From NCBI GenBank assembly GCA_964429385.1, contig CAYSBR010000016.1, forward strand, positions 1-64,000: a DNA stretch of 64,000 bases, read 5' to 3'. The translations under genes were made by a program, and so were the position numbers. This stretch comes from UBA2377 sp964429385 (GTDB lineage: Bacteria > Verrucomicrobiota > Verrucomicrobiia > Opitutales > Opitutaceae). This document shows, piece by piece, positions 15,545-24,211 of the stretch. Every line of letters starts with the position of its first letter. The stretch's first letter is position 1. Below the pieces are notes generated by a model. That model saw only the letters and a program-made list of their open reading frames with translations, did no database searches and was not told the origin of the DNA.

Positions 15545-16437
15545 ATATGGACGCGAACCCGATTCCCGACTGGCTGCGCCCGCTCTATCCTTTTTCGCCT
15601 CGCAGCTTTATCACTCCGCGTGGTGCGCGGATGAGCTATCTGGACGAAGGGCAGGGCAGTGAGGCTGTGCTCATGCTGCACGGGAACCCGACGTGGTCGT
15701 TCTACTACCGTGAGCTGGTTCAATCCATTTCGCCAACACTGCGGTGTATTGTTCCTGACCATATTGGCATGGGCCTCTCCGATAAACCAAAGGACTACAA
15801 CTACACGCTGGCCACGCGTATTGATGACATCGCCGCTCTGGTGGATACCCTCGGACTCAGCAAGGTCCACCTGGTGGTGCATGATTGGGGCGGGGCGATC
15901 GGGTTCGGGTTTGCCACGCGCCGACCTTCATTGATCGGTCGGTTGGTCGTGCTCAACACCGCCGCGTTTCCGTCGCCGCATATTCCCAAGCGGATTGGGC
16001 TGTGCAAACTGCGCGGGCTTGGCACCGCACTTGTGCGCGGATTCAACGGCTTTGCCTGGCCGGCGACCTGGATGGCGATGCACCGGCGGAAGCTCAGTGA
16101 AGAAGAGAAGCGCGGGTTTTTGTTGCCGTATGATTCATGGGCTCATCGTGTCGCGGTGGATGCCTTCGTAAAGGATATCCCCATGACCGCGGCGCATCCC
16201 ACTTGGGGCACGCTTGCCATGACCGGCGAAGGCTTGAATGCGTTTTCAAAAAATCCCGCGCTGATCCTGTGGGGCGGCCGTGATTTCTGCTTCAATGATC
16301 ATTTTTATGAGGAATGGCTCCGCCGTCTCCCTCAGGCCGAAGCCGTTTACCTCAAGGACGCGGGACATTACGTTCTGGCTGATGCGAATGCCGAGGTCGT
16401 GCCACGCATCAGCCGGTTTCTGACCCAGCCGGGCTGA
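15538..16437 (+). CDS. oleB: OleB-like alpha/beta hydrolase (haloalkane-dehalogenase fold)
   Basis: The 299-residue alpha/beta hydrolase has an oxyanion motif HGNPTW at 48-53, nucleophile Asp116 in VHDWGG and catalytic His277 in DAGHYV. This is the arrangement of haloalkane dehalogenases and of OleB, the beta-lactone decarboxylase that releases the cis-olefin in head-to-head hydrocarbon synthesis. The ATG at 15538 overlaps the end of oleA by 7 bases; a second ATG lies at 15547. OleC (beta-lactone synthetase) and OleD (reductase), normally linked, are not in this window. Confidence 0.82.
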   Translation: MVNMDANPIPDWLRPLYPFSPRSFITPRGARMSYLDEGQGSEAVLMLHGNPTWSFYYRELVQSISPTLRCIVPDHIGMGLSDKPKDYNYTLATRIDDIAALVDTLGLSKVHLVVHDWGGAIGFGFATRRPSLIGRLVVLNTAAFPSPHIPKRIGLCKLRGLGTALVRGFNGFAWPATWMAMHRRKLSEEEKRGFLLPYDSWAHRVAVDAFVKDIPMTAAHPTWGTLAMTGEGLNAFSKNPALILWGGRDFCFNDHFYEEWLRRLPQAEAVYLKDAGHYVLADANAEVVPRISRFLTQPG

Positions 16438-16439
16438 TT

Positions 16440-17969
16440 TCAGCTGCGATCGTAAAGCTCACCGAGCTCACGCAGGTAAAGCGCGCTGGAGCGATGCAGG
16501 GTGTCCAGTTGTTCGGCCGTATAACGCCATTGCCAGTTGCCGGCCGCGATGCCGGGGGTGTTGAAACGTGCGACTGAGCCGAGACTCAGGAAGTCCTGCA
16601 ACGGAAACACGGCCAGACGGCTCACCGCCGCATAGCCGGTTCGGACAAAATCCCAGGCGATCTCCCGGCCGTCCACCCGCAAGTACCGCCGCGCGTGATC
16701 CCGGGCTTTTTCCCCGGCATTGGCATACCAGCCGGCTGTCGTGTCATTGTCATGCGTGCCTGGATACACAACGCTGTTGGGCTGCAGATTGTGCGGCAGG
16801 TAGGTATTGGCACTGTCGCCACCGAAGGCGAACTGCAGGATGGCCATGCCAGGAAGTCCCGTGGCTTCACGCAGCGCGTGCACCGACGGCGTGAGATCGC
16901 CCAAATCCTCGGCGATCAGCCGGCAATCAGGCAGTGAACGCTGCAAGGCGTTGAAGAATTTCAATCCGGGGCCGGGTTGCCAACGTCCGGTCTTGGCGGT
17001 CAGTGCATCGGCCGGGATGGACCAATAGGTGTCGAACGCACGGAAATGATCGATCCGAACCACGTCGCAAAGCGCAAAATTGGCCCGCAAGCGCTCGATC
17101 CACCAGGCGTAACCGTCAGCCTCGTGACGTTCCCAAGCATAGAGCGGATTCCCCCAAAGCTGACCATCGGCTGAAAAGTAGTCCGGCGGGACTCCGGCGA
17201 CGGCCAACGGCCGACCGTTTTGCAGATCGATTTGGAACAGTTCGGGTTGCGCCCAGACATCGGCACTGTCACGGGCGACAAAGATCGGCGCATCGCCGAC
17301 GATTTCGATATTCGCAGCCTTGGCTTTGGCGCGCGCGCGTTGCCACTGTCCGTAAAACAAATATTGAAAAAAGGCATGAGCCTCGGCGCGTGCCGCCACG
17401 GATCGGCTTACGGCTGATTTCTTCGCCTTGGCATGAAAGCGAAGCTCATCCGGCCATTCCCACCAAGGCAGACCCTTGAAGTGATCCTTGAGCGCCATGA
17501 ACAGGGCAAATGGCTCCAGCCAGTTGCGAGCGGACGTCCGAAATGCGGAAAAATCACCGTAAAGCTCCGTTAATACAGCAGGCTTTTTCTGAAAGCGCTC
17601 GAATGCGGCAAACAACACTGGCCATTTGGCGGTGTAAAGCCAGCCGTAGTCTGTCGCGGTTTGCGGGAGCGCACGCAATGTAGCGAGTTCGTTTTCAGCA
17701 ACCAATCCGGCCGCCGCCAATGGTTTCAGGTCAATCAGATAGGGATTACCCGCAAACGCGGAAAAGCATTGGTAAGGCGAATCGCCGTATCCGGTCGGCC
17801 CAAGCGGGCAAACCTGCCAATACCGGACACCAGCGGCGTGCAGAAAGCCCAACAAAGCATCCACCGAGCTCTCATCCAGCACGCCGACTCCTTGGTCGCC
17901 AGGCAGACTCGTCGGATGCAAAAGCAGCCCGGCGGATCGTTGTTTAAGCCAGTTAAAGAGCGGTTGCAT
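16440..17969 (-). CDS. malQ: 4-alpha-glucanotransferase (amylomaltase)
   Basis: This 509-residue GH77 enzyme transfers alpha-1,4-glucan segments in glycogen and maltodextrin metabolism. 'RSAGLLLHPTSLPGDQGVG' opens it. 'VVRIDHFRAF' carries the catalytic aspartate, 'LIAEDLGDL' the acid/base glutamate region, and 'YPGTHDNDTT' the third carboxylate. Length is normal for bacterial MalQ. It ends 2 bases from the convergent oleB-like gene. It lies 52 bases downstream of lepB, across an AT-rich spacer (17970-18021) that probably holds its own promoter. Confidence 0.95.
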   Translation of the reverse strand: MQPLFNWLKQRSAGLLLHPTSLPGDQGVGVLDESSVDALLGFLHAAGVRYWQVCPLGPTGYGDSPYQCFSAFAGNPYLIDLKPLAAAGLVAENELATLRALPQTATDYGWLYTAKWPVLFAAFERFQKKPAVLTELYGDFSAFRTSARNWLEPFALFMALKDHFKGLPWWEWPDELRFHAKAKKSAVSRSVAARAEAHAFFQYLFYGQWQRARAKAKAANIEIVGDAPIFVARDSADVWAQPELFQIDLQNGRPLAVAGVPPDYFSADGQLWGNPLYAWERHEADGYAWWIERLRANFALCDVVRIDHFRAFDTYWSIPADALTAKTGRWQPGPGLKFFNALQRSLPDCRLIAEDLGDLTPSVHALREATGLPGMAILQFAFGGDSANTYLPHNLQPNSVVYPGTHDNDTTAGWYANAGEKARDHARRYLRVDGREIAWDFVRTGYAAVSRLAVFPLQDFLSLGSVARFNTPGIAAGNWQWRYTAEQLDTLHRSSALYLRELGELYDRS

Positions 17970-18021
17970 TTATTCGCACAATAAACATTATGTTAAATAA
18001 ATAAATCCCGGATTCGGTGGC

Positions 18022-19311
18022 TTAGCGCGCCGGGCCCCACCGCTTGGTAAATGGATAATAAATGAACAGCGGACGCCCTACGGTTTCCTTGGCCGGCACA
18101 TAACCCCAAGAGCGCCCGTCTTCGCTATTCGCGGAGTTATCGCCAAGTGCGAGATAGCTGTCGCTCGGGACCGTCATCGTCAGCCCTTCGGCCAAGCCTT
18201 GGGAGTTTCGGTAACCCACATAGTGATCGGCCTGGGCTGAGTTTTTTTCGAAGGCAATCGAGCCCGTAATTGGCGCGCCATTCCGATACAACGTGTAATC
18301 CTTGATTTCCAACGTATCGCCGGGGGTTCCGACCAATCGCTTGATGTAGTATTGCTCTCCGGGGATACCCGGAATCTCACCGGTGCGAAAAACAAAACCC
18401 TGCCCGACCTTGGGCGGCACGAAATGATAGCTCATGCGGTCCACGAAGAGTTGATCGCCGGTCAAAATATCAAACCGGATGATCGGCTCCCCCTCCTCAA
18501 CGGTCCGTCCCAGCGGAATCCGATACGCCTGAGTGCGATAGCCTTGCAATGTGACCGCGGTCTGCATGACCGATTTCCCGTCCCGTTGGAGTTGCCGCAA
18601 GTGACTGGAGAGGCCCTTTTGATCTCCGAAGAAGGTTTCCACCACCACGCGGTCAAAATCATGAAAATCCGCAGGAACGGTGACCGCGACCGGTTTACCG
18701 TCCACGTAGAAGGTGTACTCACGGACCTGGCTGGGAATCACGAGCCAGTTGCGCCCCCGCTTCATGGTATAGGCCATGACAGCCCCGTTGCCGGTCCCGA
18801 TAAAATCAGCGGCAATCTCGCCCGATTGTGGCGCGATGGCTTCCCGGCGTTGGGCGCCAAATGCGAGCAGGCGGAAAGCCTGAGCCACGGCGCCGGGCGC
18901 TTCCTCGGCGACGCCCGGGGAAAAGTTCTCGGCGGTCATGCCATAATAGGTCGGCCACATCGAGTTCGTCGGGATCTTGAAGGGCTGCACGAAATAAGTG
19001 CGCACGCCCAGTATCACGATGGCTGCGACCAGGAAGAATTCCACATTCTCGACGAGCGTACGTTTCGGATAATGCAGCCCGCCAGTACGTCGCAGGACCT
19101 CCTCCAGGGACTCGATGCCCAGTTTTAGCTGGGCCATATCGGCCTGATCCTTAAGCAATCGGCGCACGGCTGCGCTCTGGGTTTGCAACTCCTCCACTTC
19201 GGCCGACGGCAGCACGTCGCGGCGGAAATGATACACCTTGTCCGCCAGTTCCAGCCAGTGTTTGGCGGTCTGACGCAACTTGCGCGCAGGAGAAGCGAAT
19301 ATTCCAAACAC
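18022..19311 (-). CDS. lepB: signal peptidase I with large insertion
   Basis: This membrane serine protease removes signal peptides from exported proteins. The 429-residue protein starts with about 85 cytoplasmic residues, mostly helical and probably coiled coil. A membrane segment follows at about 88-105, with catalytic Ser117 (PTNSMWPT) and Lys324 (YYIKRLVGTPGD), and the C-terminal 'LALGDNSANSEDGRSWG' box. About 165 residues separate the serine box from GDQLFVDR, where most homologues have only a few tens. The GTG start at 19311 has a GAGGA stretch about 10 bases upstream and follows lepA by 11 bases, the classical lepA-lepB pairing. Confidence 0.93.
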   Translation of the reverse strand: MFGIFASPARKLRQTAKHWLELADKVYHFRRDVLPSAEVEELQTQSAAVRRLLKDQADMAQLKLGIESLEEVLRRTGGLHYPKRTLVENVEFFLVAAIVILGVRTYFVQPFKIPTNSMWPTYYGMTAENFSPGVAEEAPGAVAQAFRLLAFGAQRREAIAPQSGEIAADFIGTGNGAVMAYTMKRGRNWLVIPSQVREYTFYVDGKPVAVTVPADFHDFDRVVVETFFGDQKGLSSHLRQLQRDGKSVMQTAVTLQGYRTQAYRIPLGRTVEEGEPIIRFDILTGDQLFVDRMSYHFVPPKVGQGFVFRTGEIPGIPGEQYYIKRLVGTPGDTLEIKDYTLYRNGAPITGSIAFEKNSAQADHYVGYRNSQGLAEGLTMTVPSDSYLALGDNSANSEDGRSWGYVPAKETVGRPLFIYYPFTKRWGPAR

Positions 19312-19322
19312 GTGGAGGATCC

Positions 19323-21119
19323 TCAGTTGGTCTTGAGCACCTTGATGAAGGCATCCGATGGGATCGAAACGCGCCCGAATTGTTTCATCTTCTTTTTGCC
19401 CTCCTTCTGTTTGTCGAGGAGCTTGCGCTTACGGCTGATGTCACCGCCATAGCACTTTGAAGTCACGTCCTTGCGCATTTCCTTCACGTTGTCGCGGGCT
19501 ATGATCTTGCCGCCGATGGCCGCCTGGATCGCGACTTTGAACATCTGGGGCGGAATGATATCGGCGAGTTTTTCGCAGAGCTCCCGCCCCTTCCCTTCCG
19601 CCTTGTCGCGATGGACGATGCTGGAAAAGGCGTCCACCTGGTCGCTGTTGACGAGGATGTCCATTTTCACGAGATCCGCGGCGCGATAGTCGCCCAGTTC
19701 GTAGTCCATGGAGCCATATCCGTGGGTGATGCTCTTCAGACGGTCGTTGAAATCCACAAGGATTTCATTGAGCGGCAGGGTGCAGCTGAGCATGACGCGG
19801 TGCGCATCCAAAGTATCGGTGTGGTCCAGCGTGCCGCGTTTTTCCATGATCAGGGCGAGAATATCGCCCATTGATTCGTTGGGGATGTGGATGGAGGCCT
19901 TGATCGTCGGTTCGCGAATTTCCGTGATGGTTCCGACTTCGGGCAGGTTCACCGGGTTGTCCACTTCGATGAGATTTCCAGCGTGATTGAGCACATGGTA
20001 GATCACGCTGGGATAGGTGGAAATGATCTCCACATCATGCTCACGACGGATGCGCTCCTGGATAATCTCCATGTGCAGCAACCCGAGAAACCCGCAGCGA
20101 AACCCGAAACCGAGCGCAGCGGAGCTTTCTGATGAATAGACAAACGCGGCGTCGTTGAGCCGGAGCCGGCCCATCGCCGCTTTGAGCTTCTCGTAGTCAG
20201 AGGTCTCGACCGGATAAAGCCCGCAGAAAACCATCGGCCGCACTTCTTTGTAGCCGGGCAGCATTTCCGCCGCGGGCCTTTGTGAAAGCGTGATGGTGTC
20301 GCCGATCTTGATGTCGGCGGTGTCTTTGATGGTGGAGACCAGGTAGCCCACATCGCCTTCGGCGAGATTGGCGCGTTTCTCCATTTTGGGGGTGAAGACG
20401 CCCACTTCCTTCACTTCGGACTTCAGGTTGCCGCTCATCAGCAGCATGTGATCGCCCGCCTTGATCGCGCCGGAAAAGACTCGCACATAGGAGATCACCC
20501 CGCGGTAGGAATCATAAAGGGAATCAAACACCAGGGCGCGCGTCTGCGGATATTCGCCCCAACGGGGCGTTGGCACACGCTGGACCACGGCCTCAAGGAT
20601 GTCCTCGATGCCGATGCCAGCCTTGCCGCTGGCGAGGATCGCATCCTCGGCCGGGATCGCCAGGATGTCCTCCATTTGCTTGAGGCAAAGATCGAGATTC
20701 GCACTGGGCAGATCGATCTTGTTGATGACGGGAATGACTTTGAGATTCTGGCCGAACGCGAGGTGTGCGTTGGCCACCGTCTGGGCTTCAACGCCCTGGG
20801 CCGCATCAATGAGCAGCACCGCGCCCTCGCACGCCGCGAGACTGCGTGAGACCTCGTAGGAAAAATCCACGTGGCCGGGCGTATCCATGAGGTTCAGCTT
20901 GTAGCTCTGCCCATCCTTGGCCCGGTAGGTCATCGTGACCGGATGGGACTTGATGGTAATGCCCCGCTCACGCTCGAGATCCATGGCATCGAGATGTTGG
21001 TCGGTCATCACCCGCTGGGCGACGGTGTTGGTGTATTCCAACAACCGGTCGGACAAGGTGGTCTTGCCGTGATCGACGTGGGCGATGATGCAGAAATTAC
21101 GGGTAAATGTGGCAGACAT
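19323..21119 (-). CDS. lepA: elongation factor 4 (back-translocating GTPase)
   Basis: This 598-residue translational GTPase has the G1 loop AHVDHGKTT, the G2 'RERGITI', G3 'DTPGH', G4 'NKID' and the LepA-specific C-terminal domain ending near 'DVTSKCYGGDISRKRKLLDKQ'. LepA acts on stalled or mis-translocated ribosomes and in 30S biogenesis. Length and domain order are standard. Its start is 2 bases after the fabD stop, and lepB follows 11 bases downstream, so fabD-lepA-lepB form one leftward transcription unit. Confidence 0.97.
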   Translation of the reverse strand: MSATFTRNFCIIAHVDHGKTTLSDRLLEYTNTVAQRVMTDQHLDAMDLERERGITIKSHPVTMTYRAKDGQSYKLNLMDTPGHVDFSYEVSRSLAACEGAVLLIDAAQGVEAQTVANAHLAFGQNLKVIPVINKIDLPSANLDLCLKQMEDILAIPAEDAILASGKAGIGIEDILEAVVQRVPTPRWGEYPQTRALVFDSLYDSYRGVISYVRVFSGAIKAGDHMLLMSGNLKSEVKEVGVFTPKMEKRANLAEGDVGYLVSTIKDTADIKIGDTITLSQRPAAEMLPGYKEVRPMVFCGLYPVETSDYEKLKAAMGRLRLNDAAFVYSSESSAALGFGFRCGFLGLLHMEIIQERIRREHDVEIISTYPSVIYHVLNHAGNLIEVDNPVNLPEVGTITEIREPTIKASIHIPNESMGDILALIMEKRGTLDHTDTLDAHRVMLSCTLPLNEILVDFNDRLKSITHGYGSMDYELGDYRAADLVKMDILVNSDQVDAFSSIVHRDKAEGKGRELCEKLADIIPPQMFKVAIQAAIGGKIIARDNVKEMRKDVTSKCYGGDISRKRKLLDKQKEGKKKMKQFGRVSIPSDAFIKVLKTN

Positions 21120-21121
21120 CG

Positions 21122-22027
21122 TCAGGCGGTCAGGTCGGAAAATTCAGCGATGCTTTTCACGCTCCAGGACTTCTCTGTGCGACGTGCGAGTCCCGCCAGG
21201 ACTCCTCCGGGCCCGAGCTCCCAGAACTCGGTGACTCCGGCCGCCGCGGCGGTGCGCATACAGTCCTCCCACAGCACCGGCGAGACGACCTGCTGCACGA
21301 GCGCGGTCTTGATCGCGGCGGGCTCACTGACGGCCTGTCCGGTTGTGTTGGTCAGCAGCGTGAAACGCGGTGCCGCGAAGTTCACGCTCTCGAGATAAGA
21401 GGCAAAGGCGGTCCGGGCCGGTTCCATCAGACGGCTGTGGTAGGCGCCGGCAACATTCAGCGGAATGACTTTTTTGATGCCGCGATCTTTCGCCGCAGCC
21501 ACGGCCGCGGCGATTTTATCAGTCTCGCCCGAGATGATGATCTGCCCCGGGGCGTTGAAGTTGGCCGCCTCGACCGAAAACTCCTGGCAGAGCTCCTGCA
21601 CTTTGGCCCGCTCTTCGCCCATGATGGCGGCCATGGAACCGCGGGTGGTTTCACAAGCCTGCTGCATCAACCGACCCCGTTCAGCGACCACCTGCAGTCC
21701 GGTCGCGAAATCAAAGACCCCGGCTGCGGCACAGGCGGTCACTTCACCCAGGCTGAGGCCAAAGGCGAATTTGACCTCGGGCAAACGACCGGCTTCACGC
21801 AGTGCGGCCAGTGCGGCCAAGCCATGCACATAGAGCGCGGGTTGGCAGATTCTGGTTTGCGTCAGTTCCGCATCCGGACCCTCGAAGCAAAGTCGGGAAA
21901 GGGGCCAGCCGAGGACACGGTCAGCCTCGTCAAAAACCGCCCGGGCCGCGGGCGACTGCTCATAAAGCGTGCGCCCCATACCCGTTTTTTGAGCTCCCTG
22001 CCCGGAGAAAATAAGTGCCAGCGACAT
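21122..22027 (-). CDS. fabD: malonyl-CoA:ACP transacylase
   Basis: This 301-residue enzyme loads malonate onto ACP. It has GQGAQ at 9-13, nucleophile Ser92, catalytic His197 (AYHSRLM) and the C-terminal 'FWELGPGGVLAGL' block. The nucleophile elbow reads GLSLGE instead of the usual GHSLGE. The ATG at 22027 gives 'MSLALIFSGQGAQ', a typical start, whereas an upstream in-frame start would add 14 unlikely residues. It is the only malonyl transferase in the window and may also charge the ACP of the cluster at 8424-16437. Confidence 0.93.
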   Translation of the reverse strand: MSLALIFSGQGAQKTGMGRTLYEQSPAARAVFDEADRVLGWPLSRLCFEGPDAELTQTRICQPALYVHGLAALAALREAGRLPEVKFAFGLSLGEVTACAAAGVFDFATGLQVVAERGRLMQQACETTRGSMAAIMGEERAKVQELCQEFSVEAANFNAPGQIIISGETDKIAAAVAAAKDRGIKKVIPLNVAGAYHSRLMEPARTAFASYLESVNFAAPRFTLLTNTTGQAVSEPAAIKTALVQQVVSPVLWEDCMRTAAAAGVTEFWELGPGGVLAGLARRTEKSWSVKSIAEFSDLTA

Positions 22028-22072
22028 GTTGAAACCGGCAAGAAAATCGCCCGCCGCTCCAAAAACCAAGCC

Positions 22073-23026
22073 CTAAAAGCGGCGCAGCTGCGGGAAGTAT
22101 TTGGCGTCGTTTTCCGATCTCGAAACGTTATCGGGAGCCGGACTTTCACTCCGCTGATTGCGTCCCGGACTCTCCATCAGCGCGGGCGCGGATGGAGATG
22201 GTTCAGTCCGGGCATTGATGCTTGCCGGGATGTCCGGCACGGTTGGCGGCATCGAAAATCCGGGCAACGGAGACAACTGGGCCTGCAAATAAGGATTATC
22301 GGTTGAGGCGTGTGGCCCCGGTTCACGGAACCAGTGCGACACACGGTCAAAATTCACCTCGGCAGACATGGGGCGTGGATCGATTCGCGAGGGGGTGTTT
22401 CCGACTGATGTGAGTTGATCGAGCGCGTTATCGACCTTTGTTAGCCCATCGGAAGTGGCTTTCGATATGAGAAGGTCATGATCTCGTCGGCTGATCCAAT
22501 CTCCCATGAAGGCGGTCAGGGGATTTTCCACTGCCGGTGATTTCTCCGGGGGGCTGCGCTGTTTGCCGCCGTCGTCAGTTTTGTTTCCTGCCCGGATTCC
22601 AGCCTGCTCAGGGCGCTCCACTTTGTCACCGGGCAGGCGGAAACGTTTTTCCAACTGCAACTCGGCTTCGGTTTTCTGTCCGCTCAGGATGAGTTCCTTC
22701 TCCTCGGCTTCGGTCAGAGCTTCATCCCCCAGCATCGCGTCCAGCAGCCAGTTCTCCGACGTGGCGCTTTGTTTTTTCTCCCGGCCATCAGACCGCCGGG
22801 TGGTGCTGGATGGCGACGGTAACGGGGCCGCGGCGCCGGGCAATTCCGGGCTGGCGATCCTGGGCAGTTCCAACCGGGGGGCGTGCTCCAGCCGCGCGCG
22901 CGTTGATTTGATTTCCTCAAGCTCGCGCTTGGCCGTTTCCATCACCCCGGCGGGCTCCGTCGTCGCCTGTGTCCCGCTGACCGCGAGCAATACGACAAAC
23001 AGGAGCCCGTAGATTCTGACCGCCAT
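22073..23026 (-). CDS. secreted or anchored protein of unknown function, after the pilT-like gene
   Basis: The 317-residue protein begins with a hydrophobic export segment ('MAVRIYGLLFVVLLAVSGTQA'). A low-complexity region rich in Glu, Pro, Ser and Arg follows, with charged helices ('KRELEEIKSTRARLEH', 'LTEAEEKELILSGQKTEAEL') and a Pro-rich tail. I recognise no domain. It begins 11 bases after the pilT-like gene ends, so co-expression is likely; a longer open frame through the end of that gene is not credible. A periplasmic role linked to the pilus or envelope is only a guess from position. Confidence 0.6.
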   Translation of the reverse strand: MAVRIYGLLFVVLLAVSGTQATTEPAGVMETAKRELEEIKSTRARLEHAPRLELPRIASPELPGAAAPLPSPSSTTRRSDGREKKQSATSENWLLDAMLGDEALTEAEEKELILSGQKTEAELQLEKRFRLPGDKVERPEQAGIRAGNKTDDGGKQRSPPEKSPAVENPLTAFMGDWISRRDHDLLISKATSDGLTKVDNALDQLTSVGNTPSRIDPRPMSAEVNFDRVSHWFREPGPHASTDNPYLQAQLSPLPGFSMPPTVPDIPASINARTEPSPSAPALMESPGRNQRSESPAPDNVSRSENDAKYFPQLRRF

Positions 23027-23037
23027 AGCGCAAAAGC

Positions 23038-24126
23038 TCAGGCTTTGATAAAGATCCCCTTCAGGTTCATCTCCAAAGCCTGAGGGTTCGGCGAAAAGCG
23101 CAGTCCGTCGGCTTTGCTGATCTTTCCTTCTTTGATCAGGCGATAGATGTCCTTGTTGAAGGAGTAGCTGGTGGAATCGCCAGTCCCTTCGAGAATGCCT
23201 TGGATTTTGTCGAACTGCCCTTCCAGGATGAGGTTTCGCACCACGGTATCCGCATTGAGGATTTCGTTGGCGGGCACGCGGCCGCCCCCCTCCAGCGCCG
23301 GAATGAGTTTCTGGCAAATGAAGCCCCGCAGGGAGCCCGCGATCTGGCGCCGGGCTTGAATCTGTTGTTCAGGCGGGAAAAACTCGAAAAGGCGCGTCAG
23401 CGACTGCGACACGGTTGCGGCATGCATGGTGGAAAAGACCAGGTGGCCGGTTTCAGCCGCGGAGATCGCGGTTTCAAAGGTCTCCTTGTCGCGCATCTCA
23501 CCGATAAGAATGATATCAGGATTCTGACGGAGAACTGATTTGATCGCCAATTCGAAGTTGGGCACGTCCAGGCCGATTTCCCGTTGCTGGAAAAGCGACT
23601 TTTCGTCCTGAAAGGTATATTCGATCGGGTCCTCGATCGTGATGATGTGCTTGTCCATGTGCTGGTTGATCCAGTTGAGCATGGCCGCCATCGTGGAGCT
23701 TTTGCCGGACCCGGTGGCGCCGCACACGAGCAGAATGCCATCCTTGGCTTTCGCCAGATTCAGCAAAGGGTCGGACTGCAACCCGAGTTCCTCAAAAACC
23801 GGCACCCGGCTTTTGATGTGGCGCATCACAATGCTCACCAAGCCGCGTTGATGAAAGCCATTGACGCGGAAACGCCCCACGCCTTCCGCCGCGTAGGCAT
23901 AGTCCACCTGCCCATCCTGTTCCCACTTGGGCAGAAAAACACTGGGACAGTGCTCCTCAATGAAAGCCTGCGCTTCCGGACTGGTGATCGGATCCATATC
24001 CACGGGCTTCAATTGCCCGGACAGGCGCACATAACCGGGTTTGTTGGATTTGATAACCACGTCACTCGCCCCGCTGTCCACCGCGAGTTTGAGCAGGTCA
24101 TTGATGATCTCTGTGTGGGATGTCAT
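23038..24126 (-). CDS. type IV pilus retraction ATPase, PilT/PilU family
   Basis: This 362-residue cytoplasmic hexameric ATPase family powers pilus retraction. Walker A is GATGSGKS at 136-143; the Asp box is 'IEDPIEYTF', Walker B 'ILIGEMRDKETFETA' and the His box 'HLVFSTMHAATVSQS'. The C-terminal retraction motif, usually AIRNLIRE, appears as VVRNLILEGQ. The ATG at 24126 gives 'MTSHTEIINDLLKLA', a normal PilT start. No other pilus genes are close. It is divergent from dapA across 85 bases. Confidence 0.9.
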   Translation of the reverse strand: MTSHTEIINDLLKLAVDSGASDVVIKSNKPGYVRLSGQLKPVDMDPITSPEAQAFIEEHCPSVFLPKWEQDGQVDYAYAAEGVGRFRVNGFHQRGLVSIVMRHIKSRVPVFEELGLQSDPLLNLAKAKDGILLVCGATGSGKSSTMAAMLNWINQHMDKHIITIEDPIEYTFQDEKSLFQQREIGLDVPNFELAIKSVLRQNPDIILIGEMRDKETFETAISAAETGHLVFSTMHAATVSQSLTRLFEFFPPEQQIQARRQIAGSLRGFICQKLIPALEGGGRVPANEILNADTVVRNLILEGQFDKIQGILEGTGDSTSYSFNKDIYRLIKEGKISKADGLRFSPNPQALEMNLKGIFIKA

Positions 24127-24211
24127 GGAGGCGGTTGGATAAAAAAGCGTTGCGCAATCCGTAAATCGCCCTGCTCTCTTCAGCAAGACTGCATTGTCCT
24201 TAAATCACGCC

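Noticed and set aside
21107..22306. Long open frame antisense to fabD
   Set aside because: The translation shows no conserved motif, whereas fabD has an intact active site on the other strand.
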